A stretch of DNA of 5,294 bases. It comes from Thermaerobacter marianensis (GTDB lineage Bacteria > Bacillota > Sulfobacillia > DYIH01 > DYIG01). Shown here one piece after another: positions 1 to 5,294 of the stretch (positions are counted from its first letter, which is position 1; the number at the start of each line of letters is the position of its first letter). The position numbers and the translations under genes were made by a program. The stretch covers positions 1 to 5,294 of the forward strand of contig DYIG01000033.1 of NCBI GenBank assembly GCA_020723725.1, in the 5' to 3' direction. The notes below the pieces were generated by a model that ran no database searches, had not been told where the DNA came from, and saw only the letters and a program-made list of their open reading frames with translations.

Positions 1-1
1 A

Positions 2-562
2 CGAGAAAACCAGCTTGCACCCGTGTATTTCTCCTTGCGCAACCCCAAAGTTGATCGGGGACAGGCAGAGGTGGACAGGGTGAGGCGGCGATTGGATAAA
101 GCGTCCTATATAGGGGAAGCGCTGATGCGTGAGTACCTGTCGCTCCTCGTGGATTCGGATGACTTCGAGGATGACGCAGCCCCTGGCTTCCTTGTTAACC
201 CTTTGACCGAGGAACGGATGGAGCTGGATCGGTTCTATCCACCCAGGGTGGCCTTTGAGTTCAACGGCCCCCAACATTACGGCGCTACGGAGCTGTTCTC
301 CGAGGAAAAGGCTACCAAACAGCGGGTCCGGGACTATATGAAGTTGGGGATCTGTGCCACGAGGGGAATCAGTTTGGTGATCATCCACCCGGAGGATCTG
401 GCTCTGGAAAGCATGCGGCAGAAAATCGGTAATCTCCTGCCGCTGCGGGACCTGGATGGGCATGAGCAGCTCATCGCATTTCTTAAGTCTATCAGCCGCC
501 GGTATCGCTTGGCTGCCAAACGAAAAAGCCCATTAGCCTCAGTGGGCAGTGACCAAGCCTGA
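2..562 (+). CDS. Orphan PD-(D/E)XK nuclease-like protein, 5' end outside window
   Basis: I do not recognise a named family. The frame is open without a stop to the left edge and the first internal start (GTG at 23) has no convincing ribosome site, so the gene probably begins upstream. Counting from that GTG (179 residues), an alpha-helical stretch (about 28-43, with E32 and E37) precedes a strand-turn-strand block: E67-x-D69, then F78-E79-F80-N81-G82 followed by Q84-H85-Y86. A Q100...R103-D104...K107 segment and a hydrophobic strand, SLVIIHPEDL (117-126), come next. A D...E-x-(N/D)-G...QH layout is typical of small restriction-endonuclease-fold proteins related to Vsr/DUF559, so a nuclease fold is inferred; activity is not shown. 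The C-terminus is Arg/Lys-rich. It converges with psuG, and no methyltransferase or other restriction partner is visible. It could also be a catalytically inactive DNA-binding protein. Confidence 0.7.
   Translation, partial: RENQLAPVYFSLRNPKVDRGQAEVDRVRRRLDKASYIGEALMREYLSLLVDSDDFEDDAAPGFLVNPLTEERMELDRFYPPRVAFEFNGPQHYGATELFSEEKATKQRVRDYMKLGICATRGISLVIIHPEDLALESMRQKIGNLLPLRDLDGHEQLIAFLKSISRRYRLAAKRKSPLASVGSDQA
523..547 (-). terminator. Possible intrinsic terminator for psuG
   Basis: Read on the minus strand, GCCCA (547-543) pairs with TGGGC (532-528). One C/A mismatch and one further T-A pair lie towards a loop of about 6 nt, and a run of five T follows (527-523). It lies about 80 nt past the psuG stop and inside the last codons of the convergent gene. 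The stem is short, so this is a weak-to-moderate terminator by eye only. Confidence 0.35.
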
Positions 563-624
563 CTGTTGGTATCATATGATCGTCCAATTGTGGGATTACT
601 TCCAGGTGCGCCACTCCAACCTCG

Positions 625-1533
625 TTAACCGTAATAAGCCCTGGCGATGGCCGCGCCAACCCTCGCGTTGTTGCGAAGCAGGGCGATGTTGGCCTCTATC
701 GTCGCCCCGTCGGTCAACTGAGCCAGCCGCGATAGGAGATGTGGGGTAACGGGTTTGCCGGTTATCCCGCGCCGGGCAGCCTCATCCACGGCCTGTTGAA
801 TCGCAGCCTCCATGACCCCGCCATTTAGCTCATCCTCCGGCCGGATGGGGTTGGCGATCAGCAGCCCTCCCTTTAGACCCATGGCCCACTTGACCTTCAT
901 TACGGCCGCCGCCTCTTCGGGGCTATCGACCCTCTGCGGGACCGGGAAGCCGCTGTCCCTCAAGTAGAAGGCGGGGAAGGAGTCCGTGCCGAAGCCGATC
1001 ACCGGAACGCCGAGTGTCTCCAGGTACTCTAGTGTGAGGCCGAGGTCCAGGATGGCCTTGGCCCCGGCACACACCACCGCCACGTCGGTCCGGGCCAGCT
1101 CCGTGAGGTCGGAGGAGATGTCGAAGGTACTACTGGCGCCGCGATGGACCCCGCCGATGCCGCCGGTCACGAATACCCGTATCCCGGCCAGGCTGGCGAT
1201 GGCCATGGTCGCCGACACGGTAGTGGCCCCGTTCCTGCCGAGCGCGGCCACCACCGGGAGGTCGCGCACCCCGACCTTCTCAAAACGCCCGGGTTCCGCC
1301 AGGGCGTGCAGTTCAGCGGGGGTCAGCCCCACGGTCGGGCGGCCCTGGATGACGGCGATGGTCGCCGGGACACAGCCAGTCTCCCGGATGATGCCCTCCA
1401 GCTCCATGGCGGTCTCGACATTGTGGGGGTGGGGGAGGCCGTGGGCGATCACGGTGGATTCCAGGGCCACCACCGGTTGTCCCGCCTCCAAAGCCTCCCG
1501 GACAGCGGGTCTGACATCCAATAACACCGTCAT
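625..1533 (-). CDS. psuG: Pseudouridine-5'-phosphate glycosidase PsuG
   Basis: Reversibly splits pseudouridine 5'-phosphate into uracil and ribose 5-phosphate, a cytosolic step in recycling the C-nucleoside from RNA turnover. The 302-residue length fits the family (about 300-310). Family blocks are seen in order: ALESTVIAHGLPHPHN (23-38), VAALGRNGATTVSATM (95-110), FVTGGIGGVHRGASSTFDISSD (121-142), CAGAKAILDLG (155-165), GFGTDSFPAFY (180-190) and GGLLIANPI (222-230). By comparison with E. coli YeiN, K159 would be the Schiff-base lysine (K166), E25 matches E31, D142 matches the metal ligand D149, and N282 matches N289; all are present, so it should be active. The ATG start has AGAGGGG 7 nt upstream (minus strand, plus positions 1541-1547). 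No pseudouridine kinase (psuK) or transporter is adjacent in the window. It is divergent from the cobalamin operon and probably functionally unrelated to it. Confidence 0.96.
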   Translation of the reverse strand: MTVLLDVRPAVREALEAGQPVVALESTVIAHGLPHPHNVETAMELEGIIRETGCVPATIAVIQGRPTVGLTPAELHALAEPGRFEKVGVRDLPVVAALGRNGATTVSATMAIASLAGIRVFVTGGIGGVHRGASSTFDISSDLTELARTDVAVVCAGAKAILDLGLTLEYLETLGVPVIGFGTDSFPAFYLRDSGFPVPQRVDSPEEAAAVMKVKWAMGLKGGLLIANPIRPEDELNGGVMEAAIQQAVDEAARRGITGKPVTPHLLSRLAQLTDGATIEANIALLRNNARVGAAIARAYYG

Positions 1534-1579
1534 GGCCGCACCCCTCTCGCGTTTTTGTGCCCCAGCCTATTTTGCCACA

Positions 1580-1588
1580 TGATACAAT
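1580..1588 (+). promoter_or_regulatory. Candidate extended -10 promoter for the cobalamin operon
   Basis: TGATACAAT reads as an extended -10 element (TG-n then TACAAT, five of six matches to TATAAT). It lies in the 93-bp divergent spacer, and transcription would begin near 1595, about 30 nt before the GTG start at 1627. I see no good -35 hexamer at 16-18 bp spacing; extended -10 promoters can tolerate that. The rest of the spacer holds the two ribosome sites. The leader would be too short for a cobalamin riboswitch, and the spacer shows no B12-box-like core. Confidence 0.33.
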
Positions 1589-1626
1589 TGGCCATAGTGT
1601 ACCGCCGGGAACGGGGGGTTGGATCG

Positions 1627-3114
1627 GTGAAAGTATATTTCATCGGCGCCGGACCGGGTGACCCGGATTTGATAACCGTTAAGGGACTGCGGCTCCTGGC
1701 CTCTGCCGATGTCGTCATATACGCTGGTTCCCTGGTCAATCCGGAGATCCTTGAGATGGTTCGGGATGGCGCCGAGCTGCATGATAGCGCCGGGCTAACG
1801 CTGGAGGAAACGATAGAAATAGTCAAACGGGCGACCACTGAGGGTAAAACCGTGGTCAGGTTGCACGCGGGTGACCCGTCTCTCTACGGAACGGTTCGCG
1901 AGCAGATGGAGGGGTTGGAGTCGGCGGGGATAGAGTGTGAGGTGGTCCCCGGGGTCAGTTCATTCTCGGCGGCGGCCGCGTCCCTGCGCAGGGAGTACAC
2001 CGTGCCCGGCGGGGCGCAGACGCTAATCATTACCCGCATGGCCGGGCGGACGCCGGTCCCCGAGACCGAGAGGCTTGCTAGCCTAGCTTTACATAAGTCC
2101 TCCATGAGCATTTACCTGAGCGTTCACCTGATCGAGGAGGTTGTCCGGGAACTGCTGGCCGGGTATCCCCCGGATACACCTGTGGCTGTGGTGGAGAAAG
2201 CGAGCTTGCCAGAGGAACGCGTAATATCGGGCACGCTCGATGACATCGCCGCAAAGGTCAAGGAAGCCGGGATCCGTAAAACCGCTCTGATCCTGGTGGG
2301 GGAGTTCCTCACCGTTGAAGGTCGGCGTTCCCTGCTCTATGACCCAGCGTTCAGCCATGGTCTCCGGGAGGGCAAGCCCGATGGGCAGGGGAAGATCTGG
2401 GTGGTTGGCCTCGGTCCGGGCGGCCTGTCGGACATGAGCTTCCGCGCCTGCGAGGCGCTGCGGGAAGCTGAGGTTATCGTTGGGTACCAGACCTATCTCG
2501 ACCTGATCCCCGGTTTCCTGGACGGGAAGACGGTTGTCGGCAGCGCCATGACGCAGGAGGTTGAACGCTGCAGCGAGGCCCTGGCCATTGCCCGCTCCGG
2601 CAAGAAGGTGGCCGTTGTCTGCAGCGGAGACCCCGGGGTGTACGGCATGGCCGGGCTGATCATGGAACTGGCCGCTTCCGAGGGAGGGGTACCGATAGAG
2701 GTGATCCCCGGCATAACCGCGGCCACGGCAGCGGCCGCCCTGTTGGGGGCCCCTTTGATGAACGACTTCACCGTGATCAGTCTGAGCGACCTGATGACCC
2801 CCTGGGAGGTTATCGAGAGGCGTCTGATTGCCTCCGCCGAGGGGGACTTGGTCACGGTGCTGTATAACCCCAGGAGCCGGAAACGCATAGCGCAGCTTGA
2901 ACGTGCCAGGGAGATCTTCCTGCAGCACCGCGGCGCGGATACCCCGGTTGGCATTGTGCGCAAAGCCGGTCGTGAAGGCGAGCAGGTTACCCTCACAACA
3001 CTTGGGGACATGCTCAACAGTGAAGTGGACATGCTCTCGACGGTGATCGTGGGCAATTCGCAGACCCGGGCACTTGATGGCCGCATGGTCACCGCGAGGG
3101 GGTACGTTATTTGA
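1627..3114 (+). CDS. cobM-cobJ (cbiF-cbiH): Bifunctional precorrin-4 C11- / precorrin-3B C17-methyltransferase (CobM/CbiF-CobJ/CbiH fusion)
   Basis: Two SAM-dependent tetrapyrrole methylases are joined in one 495-residue chain of the corrin ring pathway. Residues 1-240 are CbiF/CobM (C11 methylation): VYFIGAGPGDPDL (3-15), YAGSLV (32-37), RLHAGDPSLYG (78-88), VVPGVSSFSAAAA (106-118) and RREYTVP. Residues 256-495 are CbiH/CobJ (C17 methylation with ring contraction): WVVGLGPGG (258-266), GYQTYLDLI (286-294), CSGDPGVYGMAG (332-343), PGITAATAAAALLGAPLMND (361-380), ISLSDLMTPW (384-393) and YNPRSRKR. Each half has about the normal length of the single enzyme. I chose GTG at 1627 because the family begins directly before VYFIGAGPGDP and a GGGGGG run (1613-1618) lies 8 nt upstream. 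An in-frame GTG at 1555 would add 24 residues not expected in the family. The stop overlaps the next start by 4 nt. CbiG, often found beside these genes, is absent. CbiX and CbiC nearby imply the cobalt-first anaerobic route. Confidence 0.95.
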   Translation: MKVYFIGAGPGDPDLITVKGLRLLASADVVIYAGSLVNPEILEMVRDGAELHDSAGLTLEETIEIVKRATTEGKTVVRLHAGDPSLYGTVREQMEGLESAGIECEVVPGVSSFSAAAASLRREYTVPGGAQTLIITRMAGRTPVPETERLASLALHKSSMSIYLSVHLIEEVVRELLAGYPPDTPVAVVEKASLPEERVISGTLDDIAAKVKEAGIRKTALILVGEFLTVEGRRSLLYDPAFSHGLREGKPDGQGKIWVVGLGPGGLSDMSFRACEALREAEVIVGYQTYLDLIPGFLDGKTVVGSAMTQEVERCSEALAIARSGKKVAVVCSGDPGVYGMAGLIMELAASEGGVPIEVIPGITAATAAAALLGAPLMNDFTVISLSDLMTPWEVIERRLIASAEGDLVTVLYNPRSRKRIAQLERAREIFLQHRGADTPVGIVRKAGREGEQVTLTTLGDMLNSEVDMLSTVIVGNSQTRALDGRMVTARGYVI

Positions 3115-3146
3115 ACCCCCAACATCATTTGAACCCTCAACACCCT
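3111..3146 (+). repeat. Imperfect 18-bp tandem duplication at the cobK start
   Basis: Two 18-nt units, 3111-3128 and 3129-3146, match at 15 of 18 positions. Each opens with TTGAACCC and encodes NPQH after the TTG. The unit is six codons, so the frame is kept and two in-frame TTG start candidates (3111 and 3129) result. It looks like a small in-frame duplication of the start region; chance similarity cannot be excluded. Confidence 0.55.
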
Positions 3147-3926
3147 GTGGTGTGGGTCCTCGGGGGGACTACCGAGGGGCGTGAGGTCGTGGCGGCCCTT
3201 TCTGCCTCGGGGTTCCGAGTGCTGGCCACGGCTGTAACCGGGTACGGTTGTGACCTCTTGGGGCAGGCCGGTGCGGCCGAACTCCGCGCTGGCGCCATGG
3301 ACCAGCAGGGTATGGAGGAGTTTATCGGCCGTGAGGGGGTCTGTGCCGTCATCGACGCCACCCACCCCTATGCCGAGGAAGTTTCCAGGAACGCGCGCAA
3401 CGCCTGCCAACGCAGCGGGATACAATATTTGTGCTTTGAAAGGGGCTCATCCCCGCTGGGGCAAAACCCGCTTGTCAGGCGGGCAAAGGGTTACGAGGAA
3501 GCGGCCCGGCTCGCGGCTGACCTGGGTGAGGTTATATTCCTCACCACCGGAAGCAAGACCCTCCGGACCTTCGTTGAAGCAGCCAGAGCGAAGGGGCGGC
3601 GGGTTGTTGCCCGCGTCCTTCCCCAGCCGGGGGTTGTCGATCACTGCATCGGTTTGGGGCTTACGCCCCGGGATATTGTGGCCATGCAGGGCCCTTTCAG
3701 CCGAGAGCTTAACCGGGCACTGTTCCAGGAATATGGGGCTTCGGTCGTTGTGACCAAAGACAGCGGTGAAGCCGGTGGCGTGTCGGCTAAGGTTGGAGCG
3801 GCCCTGGACCTGAACCTCCCGGTGGTGGTGATAGATAGGCCTGAAAGTGGCGGGGAACGGGCCACAGTGGTGCGTTCCCCTGGAGAACTACCGGGGTTAT
3901 TAAATGGGATGGGTATACGGGTTTAA
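3111..3926 (+). CDS. cobK (cbiJ): Precorrin-6A / cobalt-precorrin-6A reductase CobK/CbiJ
   Basis: NAD(P)H-dependent reductase of the corrin macrocycle at the precorrin-6A stage; with CbiX and CbiC alongside, the cobalt-containing substrate is likely. The 271-residue protein shows the family's signature blocks: VLGGTTEGRE (16-25), VIDATHPYAEE (80-90), FLTTGSKTL (143-151), ARVLPQP (167-173), AMQGPFSRELN (191-201), TKDSGEAGG (215-223) and VVVIDRP (238-244). The first about 12 residues (NPQHHLNPQHP) precede the conserved core and come from a small tandem duplication. I favour TTG at 3111: GAGGGGG (3096-3102) lies 8 nt upstream and the TTGA overlap with the previous stop suggests translational coupling. 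TTG at 3129 or GTG at 3147/3150 would still leave the whole core. The next gene starts 20 nt downstream. The family assignment is firm; only the start is uncertain. Confidence 0.95.
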   Translation: MNPQHHLNPQHPVVWVLGGTTEGREVVAALSASGFRVLATAVTGYGCDLLGQAGAAELRAGAMDQQGMEEFIGREGVCAVIDATHPYAEEVSRNARNACQRSGIQYLCFERGSSPLGQNPLVRRAKGYEEAARLAADLGEVIFLTTGSKTLRTFVEAARAKGRRVVARVLPQPGVVDHCIGLGLTPRDIVAMQGPFSRELNRALFQEYGASVVVTKDSGEAGGVSAKVGAALDLNLPVVVIDRPESGGERATVVRSPGELPGLLNGMGIRV

Positions 3927-3946
3927 AATGTTGGGGGGTGAAGCGC

Positions 3947-4960
3947 ATGGATAAGACAGCGGCGGTTGTGGTGGCTCACGGCAGTCGCCGGGAATCCTGC
4001 GTTGGGTCGGAATTGCAAAGGACCATCGATGCCGTAAGGCGGCGCCTGCCCGGGGTCGAGGTCAACTGGGCCGCCCTGCAGTTCAATATGCCCAATCTTA
4101 AGAAAGCCGTGGAAGAGGCCGTCGAAGGCGGGGCTACCAGGGTCATTGTGGTCCCGATGTTCCTTTTCCAGGGGAACCATGTGTTCCAGGACATTCCGGG
4201 GGAATTGGACGAGCTGCGCGAGCGGTTCCCTGATGTGGAGATTATATGCACGGGACATATCGGCCCGGATCAGCGGGTGGCCGACATACTGACCGAGAGG
4301 ATCCAGGGGGTGACGGGAAGGATCTACGGGGCCGGGGGTTTTTTTGTCCATGACCCACTCGAAATAGAGCACCGCAGCTTCGACATTATTGAGGAACTGC
4401 TTCCCGGATTGGATATGAACCTGGAAGAGAAGAGTGTCGTAAAACGGGTCGTTCACACCACAGGCGACCCCTCAATTGCCGAGGCTGTTTACATAAGCCA
4501 AGGGGCGATAGAGGCGGGGAGGCAGGCGCTCCGTGCAGGGGGCGATGTCTTCTGTGATGTGAACATGGTCCGCTCCGGAATCAAGGCGTCCATCCTGACC
4601 CGTTATGGGGGGAGGGCCCTTAGCCTGATCGATGACCCCTCTGTAGCAGAATCAGCCCGGTCCTTACATACCACCCGGTCGGCAGCCGCAGTGATAGAAG
4701 GCGCGGCCCGAAACGGTTTTGACGGCGAGGTGGTCGCCATAGGCAACGCGCCCACAGCTTTGTTCACTTTGATCGATTTGGTTCAGAAAGGGAGGGCGCG
4801 CCCCGCTCTTGTGGTAGGCGTGCCGGTCGGATTTGTGGGAGCCAGGGAGTCCAAGGAGGCCCTGGAGCAGTCCGGGCTCCCCTGCATAACGGTTCGCGGT
4901 ACCCGTGGAGGAAGCAATGTGGCGGCAGCCATTGTCAACGCGCTCCTACTGCTCCTTTGA
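3947..4960 (+). CDS. cbiX-cbiC: Fused sirohydrochlorin cobaltochelatase CbiX - cobalt-precorrin-8 methylmutase CbiC
   Basis: A 337-residue two-enzyme chain. Residues 4-125 are a single, short-type (CbiXS-like) CbiX domain that inserts Co2+ into sirohydrochlorin: VVVAHGSRRES (7-17) with metal-site H11, then VIVVPMFLFQGNHVFQDIP (66-84) with H78. Residues about 134-337 are CbiC/CobH, which moves the methyl from C11 to C12 to yield cobyrinate: HDPLEIEHRSFDII (135-148), RVVHTTGDPS (167-176) with H170 matching the catalytic His of CobH, FCDVNMVRSGI (202-212), AIGNAPTAL (264-272), GVPVGFVGARESK (291-303) and RGTRGGSNVAAA (317-328). Both active sites look intact. I chose ATG at 3947 because GGGGGG (3933-3938) lies 8 nt upstream; an in-frame GTG at 3938 falls within that ribosome site. 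The two reactions are far apart in the pathway (entry step and penultimate ring step), so simple channelling between them is unlikely. A G5T7 run lies at the domain junction. Confidence 0.94.
   Translation: MDKTAAVVVAHGSRRESCVGSELQRTIDAVRRRLPGVEVNWAALQFNMPNLKKAVEEAVEGGATRVIVVPMFLFQGNHVFQDIPGELDELRERFPDVEIICTGHIGPDQRVADILTERIQGVTGRIYGAGGFFVHDPLEIEHRSFDIIEELLPGLDMNLEEKSVVKRVVHTTGDPSIAEAVYISQGAIEAGRQALRAGGDVFCDVNMVRSGIKASILTRYGGRALSLIDDPSVAESARSLHTTRSAAAVIEGAARNGFDGEVVAIGNAPTALFTLIDLVQKGRARPALVVGVPVGFVGARESKEALEQSGLPCITVRGTRGGSNVAAAIVNALLLLL
4334..4345 (+). other. G5T7 homopolymer tract at the CbiX/CbiC junction, possible slippery site
   Basis: Five G (4334-4338) are followed by seven T (4339-4345). 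In the reading frame the codons are GGT TTT TTT GTC, so the heptamer T TTT TTT is in the phase required for a -1 ribosomal slip. A -1 shift stops at TGA 4351-4353 and gives a 135-residue free CbiX domain; the third frame stops at TAG 4365-4367. The tract is directly visible; any functional role is inference, and I see no clear downstream stimulatory hairpin. Confidence 0.3.
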
Positions 4961-4985
4961 ATCCCTGACGGCCGCTGGAGAGGCT

Positions 4986-5294
4986 ATGGCCCCCGCCACC
5001 TGCGGGGAGCTCGTTCAGGGCACCGTTGATGGGGACCCGCTTCTGGTCACTTGTCCCATAGACCTGTATGCCAGGGTCCGCGTAGGTTTGGTTCCAGGGT
5101 GCGACCAAATCTTGACGTTTCCGGAATCGCCGAAGGTTGCCAGGGCAGTCCGGCGGACGATGGATTACCTCTTGCCCGAGGGGGGTAGCGCACCGTTGGG
5201 TGGCATGGCCGAGGTGATAAGCCCGATTCCGCGCGGCAAGGGGATGGCTTCGAGTTCAGCCGAAATAGCCGCGGCCTGCCAGGCCACCGCCAGG
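4986..5294 (+). CDS. pduX: L-threonine kinase PduX-like (GHMP kinase), 3' end outside window
   Basis: ATP-dependent kinase making L-threonine O-3-phosphate, which CobD then decarboxylates to aminopropanol phosphate for the cobalamin nucleotide loop. Only the first 103 codons lie in the window. From ATG 4986: APATCGELVQG (2-12), VTCPIDLYARV (21-31), and the GHMP glycine/serine-rich ATP loop SPIPRGKGMASSSAEIAAA (79-97). This combination is characteristic of PduX rather than homoserine or mevalonate kinases. The start is uncertain. ATG 4986 has GGAG (4977-4980) 5 nt upstream, 25 nt after the cbiC stop. An in-frame ATG at 4917 has a better GGAGG (4907-4911) 5 nt upstream but overlaps cbiC by 44 nt, over codons for the conserved CbiC C-terminus; it would add 23 residues before the core, and the family does often carry a short leading strand. 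Its position as last visible operon gene suggests that lower-ligand or amide-stage genes may follow. Confidence 0.88.
   Translation, partial: MAPATCGELVQGTVDGDPLLVTCPIDLYARVRVGLVPGCDQILTFPESPKVARAVRRTMDYLLPEGGSAPLGGMAEVISPIPRGKGMASSSAEIAAACQATAR

Noticed and set aside
566..587. ATCATATGAT palindrome (571-580) flanked by TTGG/CCAA, considered as a terminator or operator
   Set aside because: The stem is AT-rich and short, no T run follows, the outer arms are unevenly spaced, and no second copy is seen near a promoter.
986..1582. Plus-strand open frame of 198 codons opposite psuG
   Set aside because: Antisense to a well-supported conserved gene, with Ser/Ala/Pro/Arg-rich shadow composition and no motifs.
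1555..1626. Upstream GTG start (1555) for the cobM-cobJ fusion
   Set aside because: It would add a non-conserved 24-residue leader, has no ribosome site, and the candidate promoter would lie inside the coding region.
2089..3425. Long minus-strand open frames (279 and 310 codons) opposite cobM-cobJ and cobK
   Set aside because: They lie antisense to strongly conserved enzymes in GC-rich DNA, are low-complexity in composition and lack recognisable motifs.
3938..3946. GTG start for cbiX-cbiC
   Set aside because: The GTG overlaps the GGGGGGTG ribosome-binding region; ATG 3947 has proper spacing and puts HGSR at the usual place.
1..5294. Mobile elements, CRISPR arrays, tRNA/rRNA genes, defence systems
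   Set aside because: No inverted terminal repeats, transposase motifs, regularly spaced repeats or tRNA-like cloverleaf sequences were found by eye on either strand. Apart from the left-edge orphan, the content is ordinary metabolism.

Overview
The window suggests an anaerobic, moderately GC-rich Firmicute (Clostridia, possibly the Desulfotomaculum/Pelotomaculum type of Peptococcaceae). This is inferred from three things: the cobalamin genes are of the anaerobic, early-cobalt-insertion type (CbiX, CbiC); starts are mixed ATG/GTG/TTG behind G-rich Shine-Dalgarno sequences; and threonine kinase is of the PduX type. The taxon is a guess from gene content; no 16S or other marker is present.

Layout. 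(1) From the left edge to 562 (+) lies the 3' part of an orphan protein with a PD-(D/E)XK nuclease-like core, open at the window edge. (2) A convergent gap of about 60 bp separates it from psuG (625-1533, -), a complete pseudouridine-5'-phosphate glycosidase. A possible psuG terminator sits inside the 3' end of the first gene. (3) A 93-bp divergent spacer (1534-1626) holds the psuG ribosome site, a candidate extended -10 promoter facing right, and the ribosome site of the next gene. (4) From 1627 to the right edge runs a tightly packed (+) cobalamin operon: a CobM/CbiF-CobJ/CbiH fusion, CobK/CbiJ, a CbiX-CbiC fusion, and the first ~103 codons of a PduX-like L-threonine kinase. Gaps are -4, 20, and either +25 or -44 nt, depending on the pduX start.

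How the genes work together. CbiX inserts cobalt into sirohydrochlorin. CbiH makes the C17 methylation and ring contraction, CbiF methylates C11, CbiJ reduces the precorrin-6A-level macrocycle, and CbiC moves the C11 methyl to C12 to give cobyrinate. PduX makes threonine phosphate for the aminopropanol arm of the nucleotide loop. CbiL, CbiG, CbiD, CbiE/T and CbiA are not in the window, so the pathway must be completed elsewhere, either downstream or in a second locus.

No wholly new system is evident. The best candidates for a second look are the two gene fusions, a G5T7 tract exactly at the CbiX/CbiC domain junction that is in phase for a -1 frameshift, the near-duplicate sequence carrying two TTG start candidates of cobK, and the orphan nuclease-like protein.
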